A stretch of DNA of 64,000 nt, from NCBI RefSeq assembly GCF_900103545.1, contig NZ_FNHH01000002.1:124001-188000 (forward strand). The letters are read 5' to 3'. The notes below the pieces were generated by a model, which had not been told where the DNA came from, ran no database searches, and worked only from the letters and a program-made list of their open reading frames with translations. This document shows, piece by piece, positions 52,940-61,496 of the stretch. This stretch comes from Daejeonella rubra (GTDB lineage: Bacteria; Bacteroidota; Bacteroidia; Sphingobacteriales; Sphingobacteriaceae). Every line of letters begins with the position of its first letter. Position 1 is the stretch's first letter. The translations under genes and the position numbers were made by a program.

Positions 52940-53086
52940 TTCTTTATTTTAACGCCATACAATCATAGGCAGGCCAAATTTATTAAAACTTACGTGTATA
53001 AATCAGGGAATTAATTCTTCCGGATGTAAAATTTTTGAATGAATTGCTTATTATTAATAAGCATTGATAAAAAATTGGAATAAAAC

Positions 53087-53120
53087 AAAAAAACCACCCT
53101 GTTTTGGATGGTTTTTTTGT
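53087..53120 (-). terminator. Terminator after dnaJ
   Basis: A near-perfect stem (AAAAACCACC with GGATGGTTTTT, one mismatch) has A/T runs on both sides. It ends about 10 bases after the dnaJ stop, reading on the minus strand. Confidence 0.7.
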
Positions 53121-53129
53121 TTTCAGAAC

Positions 53130-54302
53130 TTATTCGAAGTACTCTTTCATTTTATCGAAGAAGCTTTTTTCGTTTTTTCCAGGTTGTGGTTTGAAATTGG
53201 GAGATTCCTTTAAGCGATCTAAAACATCACGTTCCTCTTTTGAAAGTACTTTTGGGGTCCATATATTTATATAGATCAATTGGTCTCCACGGTGATAAGA
53301 ATTTACTTCAGGCACACCTTTGCCTTTCAGACGTAGAATTTTACCTCCCTGGGTTCCCGGATCAATCTTGATCTTTGCTTTTCCATCTATCGTAGGTACT
53401 TCAATGCTTGCTCCGATCGCTGCATCAATAAAACTGATATGGAGGTCATAAATAACATTATTGCCTTCACGTTTTAATGAATCATGCGGGGTTTCTTCAA
53501 TGAGAATGATCAGATCACCTGGAATACCACCACGAGGTGCGGCATTTCCCTTACCACTCATAGATAATTGCATTCCTTCACTTACTCCGGCAGGAATGTT
53601 AATGCTGATAGTTTCTTCACCGCGTGTTAGACCATCTCCATGACAGGTAGTACATTTTGAAGTGATCTGTGTACCTTCTCCATTACAAGTCGGGCAGGTG
53701 CTGGTAGTTTGCATCTGTCCCAGAATGGTGTTTGTTACCCTTCTTACAGCTCCACTGCCATTACAAGTCTGGCAGGTATTAAATGATGATTTATCCTTTG
53801 CTCCACTTCCGTCGCAAGTTTCACAAACAACCTGCTTGTTTACTCTGACTTTTTTCTCTACACCTTTTGCAATTTCTTCCAGGCTTAGTTTGACTTTGAT
53901 GCGTAGATTACTTCCGCGTGCTGCACGTCGTCCGCCACGGGTTTGCTGCTGACCTCCGAAAAAACTGTCAAAAGGACTGCCGCCACCGCCGCCGCCACCG
54001 AAAATATCTCCGAACTGGCTGAATATGTCCTCCATATTCATGTGACCACCACCGCCACCACCACCATTAGGGCTTGCAGCTCCACCGGCGTGACCAAACT
54101 GGTCATATCTTCTTTTCTTTTCAGCGTTACTTAAAACCTCATAGGCTTCAGCTGCTTCCTTGAAATTCTCTTCAGACTGTTTATCGCCCGGATTTTTATC
54201 CGGATGATATTTAATTGCCATTTTTCGATAAGCTTTTTTTATCTCATCTGCAGTTGAGCTGCGTGTTACTCCAAGTATGTCGTAATAATCTCTTTTAGCC
54301 AT
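53130..54302 (-). CDS. dnaJ: Chaperone DnaJ
   Basis: Hsp40 co-chaperone that delivers substrates to DnaK and stimulates its ATPase. The 390-residue protein has a J domain with His33-Pro34-Asp35, a long Gly-rich linker (about 75-110), four CxxCxGxG zinc repeats (CETCDGSG, CQTCNGSG, CPTCNGEG, CTTCHGDG) and the two C-terminal beta domains. It lies 60 bases after grpE and is probably co-transcribed. DnaK itself is not in the window. Confidence 0.97.
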   Translation of the reverse strand: MAKRDYYDILGVTRSSTADEIKKAYRKMAIKYHPDKNPGDKQSEENFKEAAEAYEVLSNAEKKRRYDQFGHAGGAASPNGGGGGGGHMNMEDIFSQFGDIFGGGGGGGSPFDSFFGGQQQTRGGRRAARGSNLRIKVKLSLEEIAKGVEKKVRVNKQVVCETCDGSGAKDKSSFNTCQTCNGSGAVRRVTNTILGQMQTTSTCPTCNGEGTQITSKCTTCHGDGLTRGEETISINIPAGVSEGMQLSMSGKGNAAPRGGIPGDLIILIEETPHDSLKREGNNVIYDLHISFIDAAIGASIEVPTIDGKAKIKIDPGTQGGKILRLKGKGVPEVNSYHRGDQLIYINIWTPKVLSKEERDVLDRLKESPNFKPQPGKNEKSFFDKMKEYFE

Positions 54303-54362
54303 TTTTATAAATAAACACTATGCACCTTTTTATAAGCCCGGCATAAAGGCTGGCATAGTATC

Positions 54363-54977
54363 CTATGCTCCGATTATAACTTTTGCAAAGCGTATCACCT
54401 TATCATTCAGGTAATATCCTTTTTCTAATTCGTCTAATACTTTTCCTTTGAGATCATTTGATGGTGCAGGAATATTGGTGATACCTTCATGAACATCGGC
54501 ATCAAATTCAGCACCGATAGAATTCATCTCTTTAAGACCTTTACTTGTCAATAGGTTTTTTAATTTGTGATGAACAAGTTTCACCCCTTCTTTCACGGCC
54601 TCTATATCCGAAGCTGTTTCCATTGATTTCTGAGCTCTTTCAAAATCATCAAGCACAGGTAAAAGATCAACGATCACATCTTTTCCCGCTATCTGAAGTA
54701 ATTCCAAGCGCTCCTTGCTTGTGCGACGTTTGAAATTGTCAAACTCTGCATATAACCTTAAGTATTTATTCTGCCATTCAGAAGCCTCTGCTTTTAATTT
54801 ATCTTCATCTGAAATTTGTTCCTCTTCTGCTTGGGCTGAATTTTCATCAATTTCTGGTACCTCATTATTCACTGCCTCGTTTTCTTCCAGAATATCTTTT
54901 TGATCCGTATTTTCAGTCGTTTGATTCTCTTCCATTTTTGTCTTCTTCTTTTTATTCAATAATTCTGAAAATTTCAT
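54363..54977 (-). CDS. grpE: Nucleotide exchange factor GrpE
   Basis: Exchanges ADP from DnaK. About 204 residues: an acidic N-terminal region (EENQTTENTDQ onward), a long coiled coil, then LLPVLDDFERAQKSM and the beta-wing (VDVHEGI-like FDADVHEGITNIPAP, GYYLNDKVIRFAKVIIG). I start at the ATG at 54977; an upstream in-frame TTG adds 9 residues. The leader contains GGCAA-N5-TTGCC (54988-55002), a small hairpin. It heads the grpE-dnaJ unit. Confidence 0.94.
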   Translation of the reverse strand: MKFSELLNKKKKTKMEENQTTENTDQKDILEENEAVNNEVPEIDENSAQAEEEQISDEDKLKAEASEWQNKYLRLYAEFDNFKRRTSKERLELLQIAGKDVIVDLLPVLDDFERAQKSMETASDIEAVKEGVKLVHHKLKNLLTSKGLKEMNSIGAEFDADVHEGITNIPAPSNDLKGKVLDELEKGYYLNDKVIRFAKVIIGA

Positions 54978-55088
54978 ATTATTTAATGGCAATTTTTTTG
55001 CCAAAAATTAAATCAGTCAAGCTGTCAGCATTTCGGCTGTAATCAACTTACAACTGACATTAATTGCTGTTTATTTAATTGAGAATTA

Positions 55089-55769
55089 TTAGATCGTAAC
55101 GTCCTGATGTATGATCCCACCTTCGCATTTAATAATTCTTGATGGAAATGTCCTGATGATATGATAATCATGAGATGCCATTAATACGGCAGTCCCCGAT
55201 TGACTGATCTGTTTTAACAGGGTTACAATATCTTCAGATGTATCCGGATCCAGATTACCTGTTGGTTCATCGGCCAGGATTAATTCAGGATCATTCAGTA
55301 AGGCTCTTGCAATAACAACCCGTTGCTGCTCACCACCCGATAACTCATGAGGCATCTTTTTTATTTTTGAGCGTAATCCAACTTTTTCAAGTACATCTAA
55401 TATTCGTGTTGAGATCAGCTTTTTGTCTTTCCAGCCGGTAGCTTTCAATACAAATTCCAGATTCTCCTCGATGGTACGGTCTGTCAGTAATTGAAAATCC
55501 TGAAATACAATGCCCAGTTTACGGCGCAGGAAAGGAATTTCCTTGTCACTGAGTTTTCTAAGATCAAAACCTGCAACCTGACCTTCCCCATTTGCAATAT
55601 GGAGCTCACCGTAAATTACTTTCAATAAGCTACTTTTACCCGATCCTGTTTGTCCGATCAGGAAAACAAATTCCCCGGGACTGATCTGGAGGTCAACATT
55701 ATTTAGAACAAGATGTTTCTGCTGGTATATGTCTACACCATTTAATTTTATAACTGAGTTGCCTATCAT
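55089..55769 (-). CDS. FtsE-like ABC ATPase
   Basis: A 226-residue ATPase most like FtsE, the cell-division ABC partner of FtsX. Walker A LIGQTGSGKSSLLKVIYG (about 37-54), signature LSGGEQQRVVIARALL, Walker B ELILADEPTGNLD and the switch His in MASHDYHII are all intact. Its start codon overlaps the stop of the 67-70-residue gene upstream by four bases. No ftsX gene is adjacent, unlike in most bacteria, so FtsX would be elsewhere; a LolD-type role is the alternative. Confidence 0.87.
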   Translation of the reverse strand: MIGNSVIKLNGVDIYQQKHLVLNNVDLQISPGEFVFLIGQTGSGKSSLLKVIYGELHIANGEGQVAGFDLRKLSDKEIPFLRRKLGIVFQDFQLLTDRTIEENLEFVLKATGWKDKKLISTRILDVLEKVGLRSKIKKMPHELSGGEQQRVVIARALLNDPELILADEPTGNLDPDTSEDIVTLLKQISQSGTAVLMASHDYHIIRTFPSRIIKCEGGIIHQDVTI

Positions 55770-55969
55770 AATTCAAGTTTTAAAATTTGCCCGAAAGGCA
55801 GGTCTTTAATTTTATCCATAATGTATTCAGCCTGTTCAGCGAAACCAGCTTTATCCAATGCTTTTTCAGGCCTGTCTAAACGAAAATACGCCAGCAAGGT
55901 GAACTTTTCATCACGTAGTTGAACGTAATCCGGGATCTTTGCAACCCCCCTAACTTTAATCACATACAT
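55766..55969 (-). CDS. Small protein coupled to the FtsE-like gene, unknown
   Basis: A 67-residue soluble protein starting at MYVIKVRGVAKIPDY (an ATG three codons upstream is also possible). It contains LAYFRLDRPEKALDKAGF and ends LPFGQILKLEL. It has no membrane segment. Its stop overlaps the FtsE-like start (ATGA), so the two are translationally coupled. No family is recognised. Its leader is filled with heptamer repeats. Confidence 0.68.
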   Translation of the reverse strand: MYVIKVRGVAKIPDYVQLRDEKFTLLAYFRLDRPEKALDKAGFAEQAEYIMDKIKDLPFGQILKLEL

Positions 55970-55983
55970 TGGCGGCAAAGTTA

Positions 55984-56025
55984 ATTATTTAGTATTTAGT
56001 AATTAGTAGTTAGTAGTTAGATATG
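55984..56025. repeat. AGTAGTT-type heptamer repeat
   Basis: Six units with a 7-base period (ATTATTT, AGTATTT, AGTAATT, AGTAGTT twice, AGATATG) start 14 bases upstream of the small gene's start codon (minus strand). Confidence 0.8.
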
Positions 56026-56062
56026 AAGTGCTAATTTGAAAATTAGCGTTAATCCTTCTGAA

Positions 56063-56139
56063 AACAGACAACAGATAACAGATAACAGATAACAGACCTC
56101 ATACTTCTGATCTCATACTTCCGACCTCAGTCCTCATAA
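56063..56139. repeat. AACAGAT/CTCATAC heptamer repeat over a stop codon
   Basis: Eleven consecutive 7-base units in one register: five of the AACAGAT type, then six of the CTCATAC, TTCTGAT, TTCCGAC and CTCAGTC types. The TGA stop of the acyl-CoA reductase (56134-56136) lies in the last unit, so the array reaches the gene's end. The CTCAGTC part resembles the array at 35759-35856. Confidence 0.85.
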
Positions 56140-57153
56140 TCCTCTCAAAAACGCCATTGTATCTACTCCATCTGCATAATCCGATAAGCCCGGACGCTGG
56201 CTCTGCCCAAAAGGAAGTACATTCATGTTTAAATCTGATCTTGAAATAATGCATTGAATACCTTCTTCATTCTCCAGTAATTCTTTTTCTACCTCCTCAA
56301 CGCTTTCATATTCCTCATAATAGACTACTGCTAAGGGAGAAGCCATTCGCTTATCCTCTTTCAGAAGTAAGAATCCATTATCAAGATGTTTATCCATATT
56401 AACAAGGAATATGGATTTATTATAGTCATAATTATTATTGTACTTATGATGATCAGCAACCGATTTAAAATCTTCAATAGATTCAAAGAAAGTATTGAAA
56501 TTATAGCCCTTTGGCACATAGAACTTAGAAACATTACGGCAGCCCAGGCCATAATAGTCAAAAATGTCATGACCCAAAGCCCTGAGTTCCTCCCTGCTTT
56601 CATTACCATTTAAAACGGCGACGCTGTTACGGTTCTTGCGTATTATATGAGGAACTTTGCTGAAATAATATTCAAAATATCTGGATGTATTATTACTTCC
56701 CGTTGCGATCACAGCATCAAAGTCTTTTAGTCTTTCGATAAACTCAAATTGTTCAGAAAGGCCGGGTTCTATCTCTGTCAGCTTGCCCAGGATGTATGGT
56801 ATTAATTGTTTGTCCTGTGAAGAAAGTTTGATCAATGCTTTATTTCCGGAAGCCAAAACACATAGAATATCATGGAATCCAACCAATGGGATATTGCCTG
56901 CAAGAACCAGCCCTACAGCATTCATTTTATCCGGTTCATCTGTATTAGAATCAGCCCATTTCTCCAAATCTGGTTCATTTAGCATTTCTGCAATTGCGTT
57001 TACGGCCATGGCAGTACTTTGTGGACTGAACCAGGCATTGTATTGTTTTGCAGAGCTTATAAGTGAACTTAATTGCTCATCCGGGTTTTGCAGAATATGT
57101 CCTAATTGTACAAAAGCCTTGATTCGTTGTTTGCTTGTCAAAATCTTACTCAT
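56134..57153 (-). CDS. LuxC-type acyl-CoA reductase
   Basis: NADPH-dependent reductase of the LuxC family (aldehyde dehydrogenase fold), reducing a fatty acyl-CoA or acyl thioester to the aldehyde. The 339-residue protein is shorter than LuxC (~480). The catalytic Cys205 is in YYGLGCRNVSKF. VLAGNIPLVGFHDILCVLASGNKALIKLSS and VIATGSNNTSRYF form the cofactor and substrate clefts. No luxE or luxD is nearby. It is divergent from a 2x[4Fe-4S] ferredoxin gene. Confidence 0.85.
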   Translation of the reverse strand: MSKILTSKQRIKAFVQLGHILQNPDEQLSSLISSAKQYNAWFSPQSTAMAVNAIAEMLNEPDLEKWADSNTDEPDKMNAVGLVLAGNIPLVGFHDILCVLASGNKALIKLSSQDKQLIPYILGKLTEIEPGLSEQFEFIERLKDFDAVIATGSNNTSRYFEYYFSKVPHIIRKNRNSVAVLNGNESREELRALGHDIFDYYGLGCRNVSKFYVPKGYNFNTFFESIEDFKSVADHHKYNNNYDYNKSIFLVNMDKHLDNGFLLLKEDKRMASPLAVVYYEEYESVEEVEKELLENEEGIQCIISRSDLNMNVLPFGQSQRPGLSDYADGVDTMAFLRGL

Positions 57154-57178
57154 CCAAAAATTTTACTTCAAATAATGT

Positions 57179-57186
57179 TATATTTG
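57179..57186 (+). promoter_or_regulatory. Candidate -7 box of the 4Fe-4S ferredoxin gene
   Basis: TATATTTG matches TAnnTTTG exactly, 74 bases before the ATG at 57260, in the divergent gap with the acyl-CoA reductase gene. Confidence 0.45.
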
Positions 57187-57259
57187 TCACACTGATTAAA
57201 AATGAGGTTTTTACTCATTTTAATGCAAAATTAACTTAACAAATAGACTTTTAGATAAA

Positions 57260-57610
57260 ATGGCAATTAAAATCACCGATGAGTGTATTAACTGCGGGGC
57301 TTGCGAGCCTGAATGCCCGAATAATGCAATTTACGATGCCGGTGCAGCATGGAGATTTTCGGATGGTACTAATCTCAGAGGACTAATTGATTTTGGAGAT
57401 GGTACAAATCTGAATGCTGAAGAAGCCCAGTCCGCAATTTCTGATGAAGTATATTACATAGTTTCTGATAAATGTACTGAATGTGTTGGATTTCATGACG
57501 AACCACAATGCGCTGCTGTTTGTCCTGTTGACTGTTGTGTAGATGATGAAGATGTACGTGAAACCCGTGAGGAGTTATTGGCTAAGAAAGCCTGGCTTCA
57601 TGTTGAATAA
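57260..57610 (+). CDS. 2x[4Fe-4S] ferredoxin
   Basis: Low-potential electron carrier, 116 residues. The first cluster uses Cys9, 12, 15 and 19 (CINCGACEPEC). The second uses Cys72, 75, 84 and 88 with the CX2CX8CX3CP pattern (CTECVGFHDEPQCAAVCP). About 50 residues separate the two motifs, and extra cysteines (92, 93) follow. This Alvin/YfhL-like arrangement is common in Bacteroidota. It is divergent from the acyl-CoA reductase; a redox link between the two is inference. Confidence 0.92.
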   Translation: MAIKITDECINCGACEPECPNNAIYDAGAAWRFSDGTNLRGLIDFGDGTNLNAEEAQSAISDEVYYIVSDKCTECVGFHDEPQCAAVCPVDCCVDDEDVRETREELLAKKAWLHVE

Positions 57611-57623
57611 AATAGAATTCTAA

Positions 57624-57662
57624 TAAAAAATGCGAACTGGTTTTCAGGTCGCATTTTTTTTG
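57624..57662. terminator. Terminator after the 4Fe-4S ferredoxin
   Basis: AAAAAATGCGA (57625-57635) pairs with TCGCATTTTTT (57649-57659). It has A and T runs on both sides and may end both convergent transcripts. Confidence 0.8.
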
Positions 57663-57666
57663 TCTT

Positions 57667-58140
57667 TTATTTCTTGTCCTGATTGGGAATGATCAGAACC
57701 GGGCATTTAGCTTTTCGGGCTACACTTTCCGACACGCTTCCCGAAATGAAATGATCAAATCCTGTCCTTCCATGTGTTCCCAGTATGATCATATCTGCCT
57801 GGCAGTCCTCGGCAACGGCAAGTATTTCGTCCTGTGCCCTTCCTATTTTGGTTATGGAAGAAATTTCAACCACATCACCATGTTGTTCCTTGATTTTTTT
57901 AAAGAGCAATTTACTCGCCTCTTCCTGAATATGCATCAGCTCTGGTATCATAGCCGGAGATTCATTTAAAAGGGGGTCTGCAGAATAGGGTGAACTGATC
58001 GGAATTTCATCAACATGTACCAAAGTTATTTTAGAGCCCAGGTTTTTGGCCAATAGAACCCCGTAATTTACTGCTTGATCCGAATATGGGCTGTCTTCAA
58101 CAGCTATAAGAATTCTATGAATATTTTCAGGACTTATCAT
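57667..58140 (-). CDS. Universal stress protein (UspA family)
   Basis: A 157-residue single-domain Usp. The N-terminal strand and loop ILIAVEDSPYSDQAVNYGVLLA and the ATP-binding motif GTHGRTGFDHFISGSVSESV (G-2x-G-9x-G-S type) are intact, and VLIIP ends the fold. It probably binds ATP. The signal it answers to is unknown. It stands alone and is convergent with the ferredoxin gene. Confidence 0.9.
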   Translation of the reverse strand: MISPENIHRILIAVEDSPYSDQAVNYGVLLAKNLGSKITLVHVDEIPISSPYSADPLLNESPAMIPELMHIQEEASKLLFKKIKEQHGDVVEISSITKIGRAQDEILAVAEDCQADMIILGTHGRTGFDHFISGSVSESVARKAKCPVLIIPNQDKK

Positions 58141-58214
58141 GAGCTTAGGATAGATTAAATGATATGAATTTCAGCATTATAGCTAATTTAATCTAAAATT
58201 GGTTTATTTGCAAG

Positions 58215-59000
58215 ATGAATCGACAGTTTGGTGTATGTAATTTGTCTTTGGTACCCTTAAGGACTGAACCATCCGACAAAAGTGAGATGTGTTCACAGAT
58301 GCTATTTGGGGATCATTTCATATTAATTGAAATTACCGATAAATGGTCCAGAATACTGACTGCCTTTGATGAATATGAGGGCTGGATTGACAATAAGCAA
58401 TACACCCAGGTTAGTCAAACGGCATTTGATGGATTAAACAACTTCAACTCAATTCTTGGAACTGAAGTATTTCACAGCATTGTAAAATCAGATAGCAACT
58501 CAGTTTTGAAGGTCCTGGCAGGTTCAACTATCCCTCACTCAGTGGATGGCTTTTTTTATTTGGGAGAAACAAGATATAAATTGGATGGAACTTCAATTGA
58601 TCCAACTAAATCTGAATTTCGGTCAGGTGTCAGGGATGCTGCCATGTTTTATTTAGATGCACCATACTTGTGGGGAGGCCGTTCCATATTTGGGATTGAC
58701 TGCTCCGGTTTTACTCAACTGGTATTTAAGCAATTTGGGATAAGGCTAAAACGTGACGCCTGGCAACAAGCAGAGCAGGGTGAGCTTCTAGGCTTTATAC
58801 AGGAGTCAAGAGCAGGAGATCTGGCATTTTTCGACAATGAAGATGGCCGCATCACTCATGTTGGCATCATGTTGAATGATCAGCAGATCATCCATGCTTC
58901 CGGAAGAGTGAGGATCGATTCAATTGATACCCAGGGGATTTATAATGCTGAATTAAATCGGTACACGCATAAACTCCGAATAGTGAAACGCTTTTCTTAG
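58215..59000 (+). CDS. NlpC/P60 peptidase with N-terminal SH3-like domain
   Basis: Cell-wall endopeptidase of family C40, 261 residues. The N-terminal half (about 1-120) is SH3b-like (VPLRTEPSDKSEMCSQMLFGDHF). The catalytic domain has Cys163 in GIDCSGFTQLVFKQFG, His215 in RITHVGIML and His227 in IIHASGRV as the third residue. No signal peptide is seen, so it could be cytosolic (a muropeptide hydrolase such as the YkfC type) or exported by another route. A TTTG-containing -7-like box lies five bases before the ATG. Confidence 0.9.
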   Translation: MNRQFGVCNLSLVPLRTEPSDKSEMCSQMLFGDHFILIEITDKWSRILTAFDEYEGWIDNKQYTQVSQTAFDGLNNFNSILGTEVFHSIVKSDSNSVLKVLAGSTIPHSVDGFFYLGETRYKLDGTSIDPTKSEFRSGVRDAAMFYLDAPYLWGGRSIFGIDCSGFTQLVFKQFGIRLKRDAWQQAEQGELLGFIQESRAGDLAFFDNEDGRITHVGIMLNDQQIIHASGRVRIDSIDTQGIYNAELNRYTHKLRIVKRFS

Positions 59001-59023
59001 GCAGGAATTTGTTTTTTCTGTTA

Positions 59024-59944
59024 TTACAGATCATCAAATCCGATTTCCCAGATCTTAAGAAGTTTGTCATCGCTCACGGAGATAAGCCTTTGATTAACAG
59101 GCTCCCATATTATTTTATTGATCGATAATCGGTGGCAATCATATCCTTTTTCGATACTGATCGTTTTTTTCAGATCGAAATTTTCAGTATCCCAGATCTT
59201 AATACTCTTGTCTCTGCTTGCTGTCGCGAGGTAGGGGAGAACCGGGTGAAACGCAATAGCATAGATGGAAAACAGGTGTGCGGGAATACTCTGAATCAGT
59301 GAATAATCAGCAGTACTCCATACCTTCAATTGGGCATCTCTGCTTCCCGAAAGCAACTGTTTGCCATCAGGAGAGAATTGTAATGAACTTATCGGCATGG
59401 TATGTTGATCAAGCACACATTTAAGGCTATAATCTTTCAGATCATACAATCTGACAGTATTGTCTTTGCAACCGAAAGCCACAGTTTTTTCATCCGGACT
59501 TATACTGATCACTCTTACTGTTGCATCGGAAACCTTGAAGCTGTACAGCATTTTCAAATCAGTCAGATCCCAAACTGAAACTGTTCCATCTTCTGAAGAA
59601 AATAACACTTCATTTTTTGATGCAATTGATTTGATATCAAATACAGGAAGCTTATGGAAATGTAATACAGAACTGACTTTTTGTTCTTGAAAATTAAATA
59701 CGTCAACCTGGCCATTACGCTCACCGGCAAGAAGCAGGGGCGCAGAAGCGGGGCTATGCAATGAATAAACGGAAGAACTTACCGGGAACAGTACTTTTAT
59801 AAATCCGGGGGTCTCTAAGCTCCACTCAACAACGCCTTTATCATTCCCTGCAGTAAAAAGAATACCTTTTTTCTGTGAGTTTTCTACTGTATAGATCGGA
59901 TTTTGATGTCCGGAAAGCGTTGCAGTATTTTGAATCTGGATCAT
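59024..59944 (-). CDS. WD40-repeat protein
   Basis: A 306-residue protein made of seven WD40 blades, for example FSPDGKQLLSGSRDAQLKVWSTADYS, HPVLPYLATASRDKSIKIWDT and SISPDEKTVAFGCKDNTVRLYDL. It should form a single beta-propeller. No signal peptide or catalytic domain is attached. It probably acts as a protein-interaction scaffold in the cytoplasm. It lies 41 bases after hisIE on the same strand and may be transcribed with the his genes. Its partner is unknown. Confidence 0.87.
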   Translation of the reverse strand: MIQIQNTATLSGHQNPIYTVENSQKKGILFTAGNDKGVVEWSLETPGFIKVLFPVSSSVYSLHSPASAPLLLAGERNGQVDVFNFQEQKVSSVLHFHKLPVFDIKSIASKNEVLFSSEDGTVSVWDLTDLKMLYSFKVSDATVRVISISPDEKTVAFGCKDNTVRLYDLKDYSLKCVLDQHTMPISSLQFSPDGKQLLSGSRDAQLKVWSTADYSLIQSIPAHLFSIYAIAFHPVLPYLATASRDKSIKIWDTENFDLKKTISIEKGYDCHRLSINKIIWEPVNQRLISVSDDKLLKIWEIGFDDL

Positions 59945-59985
59945 AAATTATTCAGCTTAGTCCGATTAGTCTGAAAAAGCTATTA

Positions 59986-60579
59986 TTATTTCCCTGAATG
60001 TCTGTTTTCCAGATTTTGGGCAATGGTTGAGAGACTGACATTCTTTTCTCTCATTAAAACCAATAAGTGGAAGATCAGGTCAGATGCTTCATTAATAAAA
60101 TCATTCTCTGTTTCATTCAATGCTGCAATTACCGTTTCAACACCTTCCTCTCCAACTTTTTGTGCAATCTTATTGATCCCTTTGCCACGAAGCTTATTCA
60201 CATAAGATCCTTCCAGTGGATTTGTATAGCGGTCCTCAATGATTTTTTCCAGCTCGAAAATGAAGTTCTGGTTAAAATTGGTATCAAAACAACTTCTGGT
60301 ACCTTTATGACATGTCGGTCCCACGGGATTGACCCTGATAAGCAGCGTGTCATTGTCGCAATCTTCCTTGATCGAAACAACATGAAGAAAATTACCGCTT
60401 TCCTCTCCCTTGGTCCAGAGCCGGTTTTTGGCTCTTGAAAAAAAGGTAACCTTCCCTTCCGAAACTGTCTTTTGATAAGCTTCTGAATTCATGTAACCCA
60501 ACATCAGTACCTCAAGTGTTTTTTCATCCTGGATTACCACGGGTACCAGACCTTCACTTTTATTAAAATCGATCGTCAT
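59986..60579 (-). CDS. hisIE: Bifunctional phosphoribosyl-AMP cyclohydrolase/phosphoribosyl-ATP pyrophosphatase
   Basis: Carries out steps 2 and 3 of histidine synthesis. The 197-residue protein fuses HisI (about 1-110) with HisE (about 115-197). HisI shows VLMLGYMNSEAY, LWTKGEESGNFLHV, DNDTLLIRVNPVGPTCHKGTRSCF with the zinc cysteines. HisE shows KLRGKGINKIAQKVGEEGVETVIAA. It starts 18 bases after hisF and is the last his gene. Confidence 0.95.
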   Translation of the reverse strand: MTIDFNKSEGLVPVVIQDEKTLEVLMLGYMNSEAYQKTVSEGKVTFFSRAKNRLWTKGEESGNFLHVVSIKEDCDNDTLLIRVNPVGPTCHKGTRSCFDTNFNQNFIFELEKIIEDRYTNPLEGSYVNKLRGKGINKIAQKVGEEGVETVIAALNETENDFINEASDLIFHLLVLMREKNVSLSTIAQNLENRHSGK

Positions 60580-60597
60580 TTCGTCTGTTTTTAGAGG

Positions 60598-61401
60598 TTA
60601 TAGCCTAACCTCAATATTATTTTGATCTAATATATTCTTAAGATCCGGAATCAATATCTCGCCATAATGAAAAACTGAGGCAGCAAGTGCGGCATCAACG
60701 TTTGTCAATTTGAACAGATCAACAAAGTGCTGTACAGTGCCGGCTCCGCCAGATGCAATTAGTGGAATGCTAATTGTATCATTGATCTTTTTCAGTAGTT
60801 CATTATCAAACCCTGCTTTAGTACCATCATGGTCCATGGAAGTCAGAAGTATCTCTCCGGCACCTCTTTCCTCCGCTTCTTTGATCCAGTGTTCTGTTTC
60901 AATATCAGTAGCAATTCTGCCGCCGTTCAGATGAACATAATTTTTACCATTTATATGTTTGGTGTCGATGGCTACAACAACAAACTGTTTTCCAAAAGCG
61001 AGTGCCAGTTCATCAATAAATCCAGGGTTCCTGACCACCGCAGAATTTACTGAAATCTTGTCTGCACCCGAATTAAGTAAAATATCAGCATCAGCGATCT
61101 CATTTATTCCTCCGCCAATTGTAAATGGAATATTTATCTGGCGTGCAACAGAACGAACAAGTTCAACCATTGTTTTGCGCCTTTCATGAGTGGCTGTTAT
61201 GTCAAGGAATACTAATTCATCAGCACCCTGACCGGAGTACTGGTAGGCAAGTTCAACAGGATCGCCAGCATCGCGCAAAGCGACAAAATTGACCCCTTTT
61301 ACTGTACGCCCGTCTTTAACATCCAAACAGGGAATGATCCTTTTTGCAAGTTCATTTCCTGCGGGGGTATCAGAGAGGTTGGTTTTTGTTAATGTATTCA
61401 A
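60598..61401 (-). CDS. hisF: Imidazole glycerol phosphate synthase, cyclase subunit
   Basis: Makes imidazole glycerol phosphate and AICAR from PRFAR with ammonia delivered by HisH. The 267-residue half-barrel has AKRIIPCLDVKDGRTVKG (catalytic Asp), INIPFTIGGGI, VVVAIDTK, GAGEILLTSMDHDGTKAGFD (second Asp) and IPLIASGGAG. The only possible start is TTG at 61401, because a stop lies two codons upstream and no ATG occurs before the conserved AKRIIPC. That makes it about 17 residues longer than usual at the N-terminus. Confidence 0.96.
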   Translation of the reverse strand: MNTLTKTNLSDTPAGNELAKRIIPCLDVKDGRTVKGVNFVALRDAGDPVELAYQYSGQGADELVFLDITATHERRKTMVELVRSVARQINIPFTIGGGINEIADADILLNSGADKISVNSAVVRNPGFIDELALAFGKQFVVVAIDTKHINGKNYVHLNGGRIATDIETEHWIKEAEERGAGEILLTSMDHDGTKAGFDNELLKKINDTISIPLIASGGAGTVQHFVDLFKLTNVDAALAASVFHYGEILIPDLKNILDQNNIEVRL

Positions 61402-61496
61402 ATCTTAATATCGATTTTTGTCCTGTTTCAGAATCGTTTGATCAGGTCTGCAGGTGCTTTTGATTTTCAGAAAAAGTGTTTTTTATCCGGATAGGA

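Noticed and set aside
54988..55002. Heat-shock operator in the grpE leader
   Set aside because: GGCAA-N5-TTGCC is a short hairpin unlike the CIRCE element, and a single small palindrome is not enough for a call.
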